In this document: positions 36,850 to 51,621 of the stretch, piece after piece
How the letters are laid out: each line of letters starts with the position of its first letter
Position numbering within the stretch: the first letter of the stretch is position 1
Assembly: GCA_961205875.1 (NCBI GenBank)
Contig: OY540810.1
Location: 6,572,001-6,636,000, forward strand
Direction: 5' to 3'
Length of the DNA stretch: 64,000 nt
Origin: Sialis fuliginosa
Taxonomy: Eukaryota > Arthropoda > Insecta > Megaloptera > Sialidae
Translations under genes and position numbers: made by a program
Notes under the pieces: model-generated
The model's input: only the letters and a program-made list of their open reading frames with translations
Databases searched by the model: none
What the model was told of the DNA's origin: nothing

Positions 36850-37180
36850 TGCTTCCACGTGCTAAATTCACCAATCGAAGAATTTTAACAAATATCGAAA
36901 AGTATTTAGATCAACTGCCATTGGATAAACATTTAATTTCTATACAATACATATTTTATTAAAAAGTCGATTTTTAATGTAATTGGGAATAAATCTTCGT
37001 AAGGGAATATTTTACTACAAAAAATTGAATACTCTACAAAAAAGATTCTGTAAAATTTTCACGTAACATTAGTCGTTCTTGAGATATCTTTAAAATAAAA
37101 AATCATTGGGATGTCACCTCTCTTTTACACGATTTTGATGATTTTTATATGGAATCATTACACACACACATACACCTTTT
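36850..37180 (-). repeat. Inverted fragment of the TTCCTCG...CACGAGGAA repeat family
   Basis: CACGTGCTAAATTCACCAA, GATTCTGTAAAATTTTCACG and GGGATGTCACCTCTCTTTTA mirror blocks of 32780-33535. Confidence 0.6.
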
Positions 37181-37619
37181 TGAAAATAGTGTAAATATAC
37201 TATAATACTAAAAAAAATTATTTCGATTTTCGGACCGATTACAATAAATTCCCGTTGGGAAGTTAATAAATCAAACTGCACAAGTTCGACTCTAAGAGTA
37301 TTTCATAGTCAAAAATAAACACAATTTCATTTTCAATTAAGAGATGAATGAATTGGGCGCACAGGAAGCGAGCGGAACACGGTTCTGTTAGTTCGAGAGT
37401 GACATTCGGTTAAATCCGTTTAGACATGCGGCCCGCAAGTGTCAACATCAGTTTGGATCTTTTAAAAAGCCATTTGCTTCAAAAAACATACACAGATGTC
37501 ACTTAAAATGCATTTAGATACAAATACATCAAACAAGCTTTAAATGAAGTATGTAGTACTTTTTTTTGTTAAGGAAAAAAAATAACATGTATTAAGATAT
37601 GTCACTTTTATAATAATAC

Positions 37620-38945
37620 TAGCTATGCCCGTGCGGCTTCACCCGCGTGGACTACGGAATTATTGTTTAGAAATCGTAAATTCTTTTTATTACATGGTTA
37701 CTTTTTTTTATAAATGGCTTGTATACTGTCACTTTATGGAAACAAAACTTGATAAAAATTTTTTGAGGCTTTTGATGTTAAATTGGAGGTTTTCATAAAA
37801 TGTTAATAGCCACGATACTGCACAGAAAATTATCTAACTATTGGTGAAAACCGAATTGAAATCTGTTCGGTTATTCCCGAGTGTATAAACCTCATACAAA
37901 CGAAGATTCATTTTTATACATAGAGATTATAAGAATATACAAAGGTTAAAATTTATTTAAATAATTTTTAAGCATTGTTAATTTATACAATTTAGATTAA
38001 TTTAAAATAATATCTGAAACAAAATTAATATAACTATGCTGAAGTTAAAATTTTAATTACCAAGAACTAAAATATAACCTGGTAAACCACAGAGTGTAGC
38101 GAAGCGAATGTCACACAATGACAGTAAATAAACAATATCAGAACGTATTTGTTTATTTGCACACATACACCAGGGTTGAATAAAATACATATGTTTCTAG
38201 TAAATACAAAAATATAAATAAGGTAATTTGAATAATGAATTGAAGTTTTTGAATTTAGTTAAGAAAATGGTTTTCAAATAAAATATACCTTATAAACGGT
38301 AAAAATTGTATTAATTTTACTCCCAAAATAGATAACATTAGGAAAACTCGATAAGGGTAAGTAATATTATACAATTGCATAGACATATTTAGAATCAAAT
38401 AAAGTAAAATGTTAAATACCTACATTGCAATAGAACAAGCATTGAATATTTCTTAAGTATAATTGAAAATTTATGGTTTACCTATTTCTGTAAAAAATTC
38501 TATTTTTTTTACTGTTCAGTATTAATTTTATACTCTTCTAAACTCTACCCAGCTGCAAAGGAAAAATGTAAAATACTCCATAGTAAATTTTACTATACAC
38601 CTGTTCATCTGTATTTTAAAGCGAATAGGATTTTTTTACGTAATTAACAATTATTACCATTCTTCAGGTTATTATGATAAAGTTTGTTTGGTGCTCCGTT
38701 AGGTTTATCTTTTTTTTGGTCCGGTAGGTGGCGCCAGGGTCGAAAATATGTAATTGTTATTATTGCCTAATATTCAGAATATATGTTATAGTTACGTGAA
38801 AAAATATTTTTACAAAAAACGGACCCGGTGGGTGGCGCTAGAGTCGAGATTTTTACGAAAATTAACAAACAAATTATTTCTGGGCAGAACAACGTTTGCC
38901 GGGTCAGCTAAAACAACTATTACAACCCTCCATACGTGACAAGGG
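37620..38945. repeat. Degenerate dispersed repeat, CCCGTGCGGCTTC...GCCGGGTCAGCTA
   Basis: Starts ACTAGCTATGCCCGTGCGGC and ends CGTTTGCCGGGTCAGCTAA. Inside, GGTGGCGC(C/T)AG(G/A)GTCGA occurs twice about 100 bases apart (38725-38745 and 38830-38850). The start is related to 22660-22980. Boundaries approximate; it may be two elements. Confidence 0.5.
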
Positions 38946-40231
38946 ATCCGCTAGTAATATAGATACAACTTGAATTAATACGAAGTTAGTAATTACAACT
39001 TGTTAGTCAATTAGAGACAAAAAACATCAACATTTTTTCTTGATATTTTTCCAACCCTAATGCATACACACATGTAAAACAATAGAACGTAAAAACAATA
39101 GAGGTCCGTGCAGTAAGTGCAGAACAAATCAGGTAGAAAACTGTCAACAAAACCAATCATAAAACACTATTAAATAAACTGAAACAGAAAAAATACAACG
39201 CAGCAGCGCATAGAGAAAGCCACCGAAACAAAGGTCAGTTATGGTAGCGATATAAAAATTACATTAAGCACAAAAGATTCAATACAAAAGGAGCTTATAC
39301 GGTAGCATAAATGGCATGAGAGTTATTTTGTTTATTGTTAAATAAATATGTGTTTGTACACGTTTCGTTATTTTAAACATTTTATGAAAATTGTTTCTTG
39401 ATATTATTTTTATTGAAAATAAAACATTGCATTTTCAATTCGATTAGACCAAATGCTGTTTACAATGTGAATGACAATTTTCTACATATTTATTAATTGG
39501 GTTTCCAGTTTAGATAAGACCAGAATCCATAGATAACATAACACAATTCAGTATTCTGCACAAAGCTTTTGGTTAGAATTTGATATAGATCGAGCTTTGC
39601 GTGCTAGTGTCCCGAACTATATAGTTGTTCATTTTATTTATGCGCTTTTGAACACTAACAATGACACTAGATAACACTAACAATAATTGGAAATATTATC
39701 GAAAAAATGGCAGCACAATATATTATTTATTTATTATTACATAATGATAATGAATTATTTTTATATTTATAAAGTTACGTACTTTATTTGATACCCACTC
39801 GCCGGGATATAATTTAACATTTTTTTGGTAACCCATTTACCCCGTATCCTCTAAAAAGCATCAAAAATTAAATATTTTGGCTTTATAACTCGGGGTTATT
39901 ACTGGTCCACCATTACATTTACTATAAATATGCTAAAACCAAACTTTTTAGTTCAAACGGTTCAGTAGTTACAAAGCTGTGGCACAGTGTTGATTCCATT
40001 AAATTTTTTTTGTTTTCGGTACGGAAATATAAGATGTGGCTTTTGTGGAAGAATAATGAATAATATAGTTTGATAACATATATCAGCTGAATTTTGATAG
40101 ATATTGAATAAGATTACAATAAAACCATAATCATAGTACTTCTTGATTCTTTTAACATATTGCAATGGGCAGATATTCAAATACACTTAACCCATTTACG
40201 CCCAAAAGAAAACAAAAACATGCAGAAGATT

Positions 40232-41020
40232 TAAAAAATATCGGTATGGAGAACCATACATGACTTCCATGTTCTTTCTATCTTTTTAAATAATTTTTAA
40301 ATATACATTTTTTTAAATATTTTATTTATATAACCTACTACTATGAATAAAATATATCGTAATACATTCAAAAAACATATATACTTACAACGGTTACAGC
40401 TCTTTTTGCCATTTGTACACAAATATTAGTTTTCTAATGTCAAAAACATAATTCACATTCGTAGAAAAACTAATTTGACAATTTGAATTTAGTTGCATTT
40501 GTTTCCAAGGCAACATGAATTAATGACATATTAGTATTTAAAATTCAAATTTTAAGTGTGTTTTTCACCCCTTTAATGACTGTTTAGGCACGTACAAATA
40601 ATGAATGTCCCTTAGATTCAATTGAACTGTATATGTTCCAAATCTTATCAAAATTAGTGAAATAATACTCGCAATATTCACTTTTTAGACGAAAAAAGTT
40701 ACAAAATTGCGAATATTTCCAAAACCCCTAATCCGATTAGCACCAAAATCAATAGGTCTGGAGTACTCACTGAGGCAAACATTTTCCCCAAAAATAATTC
40801 AGATCGGTGCATTTTTACGGTAGTTATCGTGAACGAAAAAAAAATCTACATCCTGACACACAGACACACGGACACACAGACACACGCACAGCCGCCATGC
40901 GGAAATTAACTTTTCTTTACGTTTTGAAGTTAGTACAATCAGAATTTGTCATTTTCTCGGACACGATTTTTCGATGGTATTACAATACTTCCATTTCTTT
41001 CAGAACATGGAAGTAAAATG
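40232..41020 (+). repeat. Arm 1 of a long inverted repeat pair
   Basis: About 789 bp, highly similar in reverse complement to 44171-44945. Inside the arm, GACTTCCATGTTCTTTC (near 40261) and CAGAACATGGAAGT (41001-41014) are inverted, so each arm is probably one transposon copy. It carries a (GACACAC)n-like stretch followed by AGCCGCCATGCGGAAATTAA. Confidence 0.85.
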
Positions 41021-44000
41021 AAATTAAGTACACATACAATATATTTAACTAAATATTACAACAAAAACTTTTTTTTTATATTTAAAAAAAAAAAATAACC
41101 TGCGAGTAAATTTGGCAGATATGAAGCCTATTTTGTGTGAGACTGCATTTCTGATATAAATTATTTTTTTTTAGATAAATTACATTTAAAAATCAAGTTA
41201 TATGTAGATATATTTAAGTTATTCCATATGATTTAAACAAAATTCAGTTGGATAAAATACATTAGCATATCACACGCCTCTATTCATACACAAATATTTC
41301 GCAGCAATTAAAACACGTTTAAACACTCGTGAAATTAATAACGTTAACAGATTTTGTTTGTTGTACTACTAGCATCTGATTTTTAAGGAAATATTGTGAA
41401 TTAATATCCACAGAAAGCAACACGAATTATAAAATGAGGTTACACAAGTGTGTACGGCGGAAGTTAATGGATTAATGTATCCATATATTCATATAGATAT
41501 ATTTATCTTAACGTAAGCATCGTAAATCCAATTAAAACAAGCGATCTGCGTTGGTTTAACCATAACGAGTAATTCGACTCTTTGATAAATTCATCAGCTG
41601 TCATAAATCACAGCACACTCGATAATTGAATCTCGAAGAGAATCGTCACAGATATACGTGTACCGTGTATATGTATGCAAGTTCACTAACACAAACAGTG
41701 TCGAGGTCTTCATGATCACGATAACGATTAATTGTAACTGTCATTTAATTTTTTTGCGCTTTCGATGGAATAAAAACAGAAAGAGATGGATTGTGGTAGA
41801 TAAAGTAAATCGTGCTAAGAAAATAAATATAATCGATTTGAATTTGCTGATTCCTCATTGAAAAGTTTAAATGGAATTTATCAGAAAACGTATTACTTGA
41901 AATAGACATAAGAAATACCTATTACCATTTTTTTATTGCAGAAAAAAAGCCATTATACTGATAGGAGTAAGTCGGGGAGAAAAAATTATTTCAATATAAG
42001 TACGCATTTTAAAAGATATGAAAAACCTATGACAAGTAAGAGTAAGCAAAAAAAAATGTAAAAATAATTTTTATTTCGTATTAAAGCATTAACACTTAAA
42101 TTTTGAAAATCTAAATGTCAAGTCAAGAGTTTTTAAGATATAATGGAAAATATATGTCAGGAGTGCGGGGTGGGAGACACAAAAGATGATTTTGAAAACT
42201 GACTGTTTTCATACATGCAAACTTTTTTTTAGGGTGCACAGTTTTCATGTTATTAACGAAAACGAAAAATTTATAAAAAAATATTATAAATATCCATTGA
42301 AATTATATTTAATTATAAAAAATGCATATTATTTTCATAAGTTTTGTAAGTAAATACAAAATTAAAATTATTCTTTGGTGATTACTTCACTAGTAGTATT
42401 AATTAAATTAATAACTATTAATAATGCATCAAGTTTAAAAATCATTGGGGTTAATTTTGCACATTACGTTATTTTATGACGTTAAGTAAAAATTATGTTT
42501 TTTTTTTTTTAAATTCAAATGAAATCACGCAGTCACGTGTACTCTGATCCTCTTCCCCCATTTTCGTCACATATTGTTTTGTAAGTAATATGCCCCCAAA
42601 TCCCCTTATTGTAAACGTATTTTATGCACGGCCCTACATAGTGACGAATTATTAAAATTGATAAAACCACAATCAATAAACAATTGTTTAAATCATTACA
42701 ATTACTTTTGTATACATAACCACAATGACAATAACAAAAGAGGTAAATTAATTCAAAATAATCACTCGCACTAAACCAAACTCTGTTTACAAAACTCAAG
42801 TAATCGGATAATCTCATTATACATAATCAACAACACAACGAAGTGTAAGTGAGAAATACACATAGAAATCGGGGAAGTGTTTAATAATAACTACTACCTG
42901 CATACATACACAATTTGCATGGCTTCACGAACCCCAACTTGATCCTAGATGAGTCTCTTTATTAATTTAGGGATCCGTTTCGACCGGAAATATAATCTTG
43001 AGGTATTAAACATCTACGTTACTTCCTAGGTATCGTTTATACCACGGTGACGTTTTGATTGAGTCACATTTAATTATGTGTGAGTATAATGGTGAGATGA
43101 ATTTATAGATATGAAACATTCATTTTGATTTAATTGGCTTGTAAATTGTTACTTAAGTGGTGTGTTAATTATTATATTATTATCTTTGTTGTTATTATTC
43201 GACAGAAACTTGGTTTACCTCACACATATTTATTATTTCAAAATATACATAAGTATCATAATTTTATTTAATAGTATTGAATTAAAAAAAAAAAATGAAT
43301 TAGTGCAATTAAAATTAAAATGATCCGTAATTAATGACCTGTTTAGATCTGAAACCGATTTTATGTAATTCATGTCGTTACTGAGATAATGTAATTTGAA
43401 AATGGACTGCTCAACTATTTCGAGTGATAGCGTCATTATATGTATCTAATAGCACTTCTAAGATTTTAAGGAGGTGTTTGTTTAATCAAAATCGGTCCAA
43501 TAGCTTTTAAGTTAATAATTTTATATATTAGTATTGATACAATATACATATATACATACATCCACATACCAATTTGGGAAAAAATGTCTCAAGATTAAGC
43601 GTCACATTTGACAAATATAATCCAACCTATGTTTTTGCCCTAAATATGTTACACATCAAAAATATATTGGTTAAAGTTTTTTCATTCCTTTATAGTTTTA
43701 TATGTATGTGTAGGTAGGTATAATTTATAAATAGTTAAGTACTTATAAGTAATATAAAATAAAATCTATATAGGATTAACATTTTAAATTAAAACACCCA
43801 TTTAATGATAAAATACAGTATCGAGATTTCAATTAAATATATTTATACTAAAAACCAGTACAAGTATAGCAAAAACAGAGAGAATTCGCAAAACTCGTTA
43901 AACAAATCACCCCCTCCCCCACACAGAAAACGATGATTCGGTTTGTGTTTATAGAACGAATGAAGGCAGTAGCGTAGCTACACTTTTATACAGCATTAAT

Positions 44001-44170
44001 TTTGAGTTACCTGAAAATACACATATAAAACAAAATAAATTATTCTGAAAATATTATGAACTTATACATATAATATATCAAAAATAACAATAATTCGTAA
44101 GCAAAAATACTTTTCTTTTGTTCTCATTAACCAAAATAATTAAAAAGATATGTAAGTCAGAACACAAATA

Positions 44171-44945
44171 CATTTTACTTCCATGTTCTGAAAGAAATGG
44201 AAGTATTGTAATACCATCGAAAAATCGTGTCCGAGAAAATGACAAATTCTGATTGTACTAACTTCAAAACGTAAAGAAAAGTTAATTTCCGCATGGCGGC
44301 TGTGCGTGTGTCTGTGTGTCTGTATGTCAGGATGTAGATTTTTTTTCGTTCACGATAACTATTGTAAAAATGTACCGATCTGAATTATTTTTGGGGAAAA
44401 TGTTTGTCTCAGTGAGTACTCCAGACCTATTGATTTTGGTGCTAATCGGATTAGGGGTTTTGGAAATATTCGAAATTTTATAACTTTTTTCGTCTCTAAA
44501 GTGAACATTGCGAGTATTATCTCACTAATTTTGATAAGATTTGGTACATTTGCAATTCAATTGAATCTAAGGTACATTTATTATTTGTACATGCCCTAAC
44601 AGCCATTAAAGGGGTGAAAAACACACTTAAAATTTGAATTTTAAATACTAATTAAAACGTCATTAATTCATGTTGCCTTGGAAACAAATGCAACTAAATT
44701 CAGATTGTCAAATTAGTTGTTCTACGAATGTGTATTATGTTTTTGAAATTATATATTTATATACAAATGGCAATAACTGCTGTAACCGTCGTAAGTATAT
44801 ATGTTTTTTATGTATTACGAAATTTATATTCATTGTAATAGATTATATTAATAAAATATTTTTCAAAAAATGTATATTTAAAAATTATTTAAAAAGATAG
44901 AAAGAACATGGAAGTCATGTATGGTTCTCCATACCGATATTTTTA
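44171..44945 (-). repeat. Arm 2 of a long inverted repeat pair
   Basis: Reverse complement of 40232-41020 with scattered substitutions and small gaps. Homology stops at CATTTTAC on one side and near ATATTTTTA on the other. The 3,150-bp spacer shows no gene. Confidence 0.85.
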
Positions 44946-45839
44946 ATGGCATGTATGATTTTACAATTTGAATTTTGTGTTGACGCTTATTTCTTTTTGA
45001 TATGCTTTCAATATAAATATATTATTTTTATAGAGTATCTACATACGCTACTGAAAAACAGTCGGCGGGAGGTGAATAAAGAAGTGAAGTGCGGCAAGGG
45101 GTTGGTCAGGGGAGAGTTGACGGAGGGGGTTGAGAGAGTAGGGAGATATCGTTGAGCGACTTTCACGTGCTTTATTGGATTTTATTTGGCATTTCCATTT
45201 TCTCGTCTGTTTGTTTTTGCGTCGGGCCTCATGTTTACTCTTTATTTGATAGTAGCAGTAGATGACGAGGCGAGAGTTGAACGCGTGCGGGTGAGTGAGA
45301 TAGATGTATATGTACAAGTGAATACACGCGGTAAAGTATATCACCGTTCTTTGTTTGATCAGGGGTTGACATACATACAACATACACACACAGGTGTTTG
45401 TGTTAAATTTGTGTATTTAAATATACAAATACGGTATATCTAAAGTCAAATAAAATTGAATAATACATTTTTATTTATTTATACAAATTAATTAGTATAC
45501 TTTCATGCAAGAAAATGAAGAAAATATATTAACTATAATATTTTTCCTTTGGAAAATGGGCACTTACATATATTTAAAAAAATAAGATTAGACCTTGCAG
45601 TAAAATAGGTATAAATACTTTTCAATTTGAAACAAATAGATAATTTTACAAAATACTAAATATTATGATAAAGAAAGTAAACCATATAATTTCATAAATG
45701 TATTTTTTTTTAAATCTAAACGCCCGCCACTGGTTGATATGGACGATTCAAAAGCGAGAGATTGTTTGAATATCTCCAGCACCAGTTTCGCGAGATCAAT
45801 AATTTGTCCCCGGGGAATGAGTGGCGCGACGGCGAAGAG

Positions 45840-46095
45840 AAAGTGGTGGGGATGAACCTCTACTAATACAGTCACAGTAGACATACATCGACGATTCGAA
45901 GCTACCACTGGTCGTCTACTTTATACTATTACTGCATAACACGTATACAGTTTACTTATAATTTAACGAGGGGCAGACGGACAGAAAGTAGTGGGGATAA
46001 ATACCGTAGCAAGTGTATTACAGCGATAGTAGACATGCATTGGAGGTTTGAAACCATCATTGGTCGCCTACTTTACTGTATAACACGTCTACAGT
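45840..46095. repeat. Degenerate tandem duplication, about 145-bp period
   Basis: Unit 1 (about 45840-45955) and unit 2 (about 45985-46097) share AAGT(G/A)GTGGGGAT, ACAGT/GCGATAGTAGACAT, TCATTGGTCG.CTACTTTA and TAACACGT.TACAGT in the same order. Origin unknown. Confidence 0.65.
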
Positions 46096-49000
46096 GAAAA
46101 TGTTATTTGATAAGGGTTAACATCGCGATACATGCCCGTGTGTGTATATATGTTTGTATGTGTTCTGACTTCGTTCAATGTGTGAACATGCGCTGAATGA
46201 ATTGGAACTGTAGCTGTTGTATGAATCAGTGGTGTAGATATGTTATACATATTTAAACAAATTAAATTATGATTATAAAAAGTTTATTATTTATCAGAGA
46301 AATCTTACCGATTGCTAAGAAAAGCTTAAGTAATTAAATTACTAGCTTGAATTTTTCCAGTAATATGAATTCAATTTCAATTATGTACTTTTGAATTTAG
46401 AAATATATATAATTATTTAAATTAATTGTGTAAATTTTTAACGCTTTCCAATTTTTTTTTTTGTAAATAGTCAACTAGAATTGTCTTTATCTAGGACCAA
46501 TAAAAATTAAGAAACTATCCAACATGATTTTCGAAATATACTTTTTATAAAATATAATAACTGCGCACCCAGCATTCAAATTATAAAAAATTAATAATGC
46601 ACGAACCTCAAATTAATATACCACTTTAACGCTGTTAAATTTATCAAAAAAAGTAATAATAATTTTACACAAATGATAACAACAAAGAAAAAAAGATCGC
46701 TGCGGCAAATAGCAGCTAAAACTCCTGAATGACATTTTAATGTGGAATGTAATAAAAATTCAATTTAAACTTTCCAGCTATTATAAGCAATATTTATACA
46801 ACGGGGCATAATATGTAAGCTGCGTAGGCAAAAAGAACCCCGCGTTGTGGATGAGACGAAACACAATGGGTGGAGGAATGCCGGATAATGATATTGTTGC
46901 AGGAACTTCCAACAGTAACACACACACATACACACCAACACACTCCATTTTTAGCAATTTAAAACGTAATTTAATATTGATCTTATAACGAATGTTGTGG
47001 TGCTGAATTTTCATATATTACATTTTCGGAATTTGATTTAATTTGATTGCGTTATTCATATATCAGAAATGTATTCATATGGTAATAATATTTTATTTAA
47101 GGAACGAAAAAAAGTTGAATATTATTGTTAGTTTCTAAAGACATTGATTTGAGACTAGTAGTTTCCATTATGGTTCTTTAAGTGCGTGGACTGTTTCGAG
47201 CCTCTTACAAGTGCCATCAGAGTTAGAAAAATAAAAATTAATAAATTAGGTCAAATTAAAACAATTGAGATCTACGTGCTGATACCGAACATTCCTTGGT
47301 ACAGAATTAATTTTAGCTCTATAAAGTCCCCCTAAAAAACTTTTTTCTACAAAATTTTCTGTCAATGTTCAGTTAAAATTTCAAGATTCTAGCTTATAGG
47401 AAGCTTATATGGAGTTCAGAAGTCGTCTGCCACCCTAAAGGTCAGAATCGTTTACAACAGGTTAAAAAATATTAAGACAAACATCATCGGTTATCTTTTT
47501 TTAGGGCGAAGCTTATATAGTTACATCATTTTAAATAAAAACACAAGTAACGATACAAATAATTTTTTGTGAAATAATATTTCAAACTACAAATTAAGAA
47601 TTAGTGCGAATCGGACCTCGCGCTATTAGTGTAACAGTTTTTCAGTTTATTCAACTAATTCACAAAATGGCAAAAACTTTGTTATAATTTAGCAAAGTTA
47701 AATTGCAATTCAAACAATAAAGATAATATTTGTTTACATATTAACGAATATATAAAGCCAAAATTGTTGAAAAAATAAACAGTGAAAGTTCTTCACATTT
47801 TTTCTATAATCTCGGTAGGATTATACAGTAGGTACAGTCTCAAATAATTAAATTTTTTCATCTGATATATTCGGAAAGATGGGCAATAGACATAGGACAA
47901 ACATTTTTGTTAGTTTTGGGAACTTGTTGAATTAGGTGCATGGTATAAAAATATTGTTCATATGTATTAGAAAACTCAAGTTATTAGCTTTCATTTGATA
48001 CTTCAAGACTCAACATTTATGCTAACACTGTGTTTTCGAATAATTGAATTGTATATTATAAGCTCTTACTTTGTGTGAGTGAATGGGTGAGGGAGTGGGG
48101 GTGTATAAGAAACTCAACTCGTCGTTGTTACTACGATACTGGTGGCAGACAGAAAAATGAATAAAAAGCAGAAAATCGGATTTTCTCCGTTGCGCAGTCA
48201 TCCAGATGTACCAACCTTATTTCTTCATACATATACAAATACTAAGGTACACAAATAGTAGGTATATGTCGACCATTTCTAGTGCATAAAATGAAAATGG
48301 ATAACAACAATATGATTACTGTGTATTGTACAGAAAATGTTTTGTGTTTTATTCAGAAGCATCTTGTATTTGTGGGAAATTAACTGAATATTTTATGAAA
48401 CAGTATGTCTTATATTTAGCTATATAAAACCAAGAGTAAAAAATCATCTGGGTTCATATATTTTGTAGGTACTATTATACAAATAATGTTTTACTACGAA
48501 CAAAAAATGCTGACATAAAGTATATCAAAATATACCTACACTATGTATAAAATTATCCGACAATCAGAATGATCGACAAAAAATCACGCATGTGTGCAAA
48601 AAACGGAGAACAGAATACATTTTATCAACTCTGTCAACAAATCAGTATTCCGGATATGTTATTCACGTCAGGAGTAAGATTTCCCGAGAAAACATATCAA
48701 CGTCATGTGAATCACATTCAGCAGGAAAATTGATAGAAATCTTTGATCCCCGATATTTGAAAGATATCATCAGTGAGTGGGGAATATATACGTGATACTA
48801 ATACAAACACAACAATATCTTCTTTAAGTTAGCCGATATTTTTGAAAACGTTAGCACGAATATCTTTTTACAATTGGTGCAAATAATCTAACCGTTTAAC
48901 CTTTCTTCTGGACATAACCAAACTGTTTAATACATATCGAATGTCGATAATATGAATGAATGTGGCTGTAGCGGAACCCTCCAGTGATTTTTGGAATATG

Positions 49001-51534
49001 ATTATTTATATTCAAAGTGAATATTTTGCTAGTATTTATTTTTTTAAAGTAACCATGAGATTCTATGACCCACGACAGTTTTTATTGAGCCAATCTGGCT
49101 TGCATTATATGTACGCAAACCCTAATACTATAAAGCTTATATTTAAATATTAAATACACCTATTTTTATTACGCGTCTTCTTTTTTTCAAAGAGCTCCAA
49201 TAACAACGGCGACCAAAAAGAGTATTCAAAAGCTTAAAACTGTTCAAATAACATCATAATATAATCTTAAAATATTGCATAATAAATAATCTCATACTTT
49301 TAACTCATATTCATATTGAATAAAATGTATATTATTCAAAATATTTCCATATATATTTAATACTCCGTTATTGAAATACAAATGAAGGTAGCGAACATGA
49401 TTGAATAAAGAGCAGCTTTTATGGAAAAGGATAACAGGAAATGAGAGGGGACGCACGTGCAAAACGGAGCAGCAAAAAGTCCCTCAGGGCTGCTCGGATT
49501 GCATTAAGGTTTTCACAGCGGTGGATTTAAGGAGGAAATGTCATATTAAACATTTAATTTAAACTCAATATATTGTTTTAACAATTCTGCATTAGATACT
49601 TACGATTACATAATTAAGTTTTGTATCAAATACTTTTTACTCCAATTATCATTTGTTTTATTTTAATTATCTTTTCCGAAGGTGTAGATTTCAAATTTTC
49701 TATTATCAATGAATATGTTCTGTTCTGAATAATCCTTCTCGTTTAGACAGCGATGGGGAAATAAGTAATACATAGCAAATTAGACCAAATATCTATAAAT
49801 TATTTTATTTGTCATCGAAATGTTTATACTTCAGACGATAATGAACGTTCTAATCAGAAAAAAGATTTAATCTCGTTATATTTCACTATTAATAAATAAA
49901 CCTCCTTAAAAAAATCCGTTCCTGGAATAGAAGTCTCAAAATCTGTAGAATTTGTCATTCAAATATATATATTAGAGTGAGAGGTGGGATGTTCAGCATG
50001 ACAAAGACATGCACAGTGAAAATTGAACGAGGAGAGTGGTCGAGAGAAAAAGGTCGCTTGTGAGATAAAATGGAAAACCTTATTAAGTGATGGTTGGAGA
50101 AAGAACAGTTTCGAAGAAGATTGCTGTTACAGTTAGAAGAGCGAGATAGAACAGAATTGTGGCGTAAACGGATTGTGCAAATTTACTATCAAGATTATCA
50201 TTATAACACTTAATGTTCTCTTTTCCTCGCTATTCTTTGAAAATATTATACTTTTGATATAAAATATTTTACTTAGATTACGTAGGTAAATTTAAATGTT
50301 TTTCTTCAGTTTTTAATAGGATGCCATTTATATTTAATTTATACAATTACCTATTAATAAAAAGCAATTTCTATTTAAAATGATCAATTGGAACTTAATA
50401 ATCTTCAAAGGAGACGATGTTATTACATTTTTTAAAACGTGTTTTCTTTAAAAACATATTTTTCAACAGCTTATTATATCTTTCAAGAACTCTTGCCCTA
50501 TGGTGTAATTTCCCCCAAAATATGCTATTTATAATATCAAAAGGAGCCATTCGAGTATAAACACATTTTCGTTGGTTTTGGATTCCTTTCCACCCCAATA
50601 TATGACAAAATAAGAATATCGTCAACCCCTACTCCCTAAAGGAGGATTTTTTCATTTAATTAATAATTTTATTTAAATAACTCTTTACCGTCTCGTTTAT
50701 TTACCAAGTAATAATTTAAAAACATCTCTTCTTTTTCTAATAGGTAAATTCTTTTGTCAAAGAAGTAAACATTTTGAAAGAAACTAATTTTTATTAAAAT
50801 GAATTTAAATATAATGGAAACAAATTCCATTCATATAAAAGATAGTAAATCAAAAAATTGAGTGTTAAAAGTCAACCAGTTCATCAATAAAATAAATCCG
50901 ATATATGAAAAATCACATAAGAATGTTTATCCCCTCTCCCATCAGACCCCTTATCAATAAAAATAAGAACAATCGATCCCAACGTACTTACGTAATACTC
51001 GAATGACCCCATTAAAGACAATATCCAAATAATAAAACTTGAACTCAAAACGCGAATCTTACACAACACCATATAACTCTATATCAACACCGATGTAGAA
51101 CATTGTATACATACATACAGAGTATAATATATACGTATTAACCTGTGTACACGTGTGTATGTGTGTATCACACAAAGAGCAGCGCCGCGATCTGTTTTGT
51201 GAAATCAATAAACAACTCTGCACTGCAGCAGTAGCAACAGCAGTTGGATAAATAATACCGAAAGAAGCGAGAGAAGACTCGGTCAGAGATACACAGACTT
51301 TATACATATTTAATATGCTGCTATTATTTACATTGTTAAGGGCGTTTTCTAACTGAATAAATCAATATGTAATTTGCTTCATTTTAATTAAGTGAGCTAA
51401 TGAATCATTATCAAAGTAAGTGTAAGTATCTACATAACGAACTCACTATATGATTTATTAAATTTAAAAATATGGCATAAATTTATAAAATAGATTAAAA
51501 TTCGAACTAATTAAACAACATAATAAGTATAATT

Positions 51535-51621
51535 ATAAGCGCTAACTTTTTGGGCTGTTGTCCACGTTGTCGTATGATACTACAACGTATATAGACAACA
51601 GCCCGAAAAGTTAGCTCTTAT
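51535..51621. repeat. 87-bp hairpin repeat
   Basis: GCTAACTTTTTGGGCTGTTG at the left is mirrored by CAACAGCCCGAAAAGTTAGC at the right, with an inner ACGTTGT/ACAACGT pair. Probably a tiny MITE. Confidence 0.7.

Noticed and set aside
42535..42660. Minus-strand GGGCCGTGCATAAAATACGT and GTGACGAAAATGGGGG resembling a known arthropod repeat
   Set aside because: Fragment without identifiable boundaries or second copy in the window.
45048..45443. Overlapping open frames of 85-113 codons on both strands
   Set aside because: A GC-richer patch opens several frames at once; none has domain-like composition or homology I recognise.
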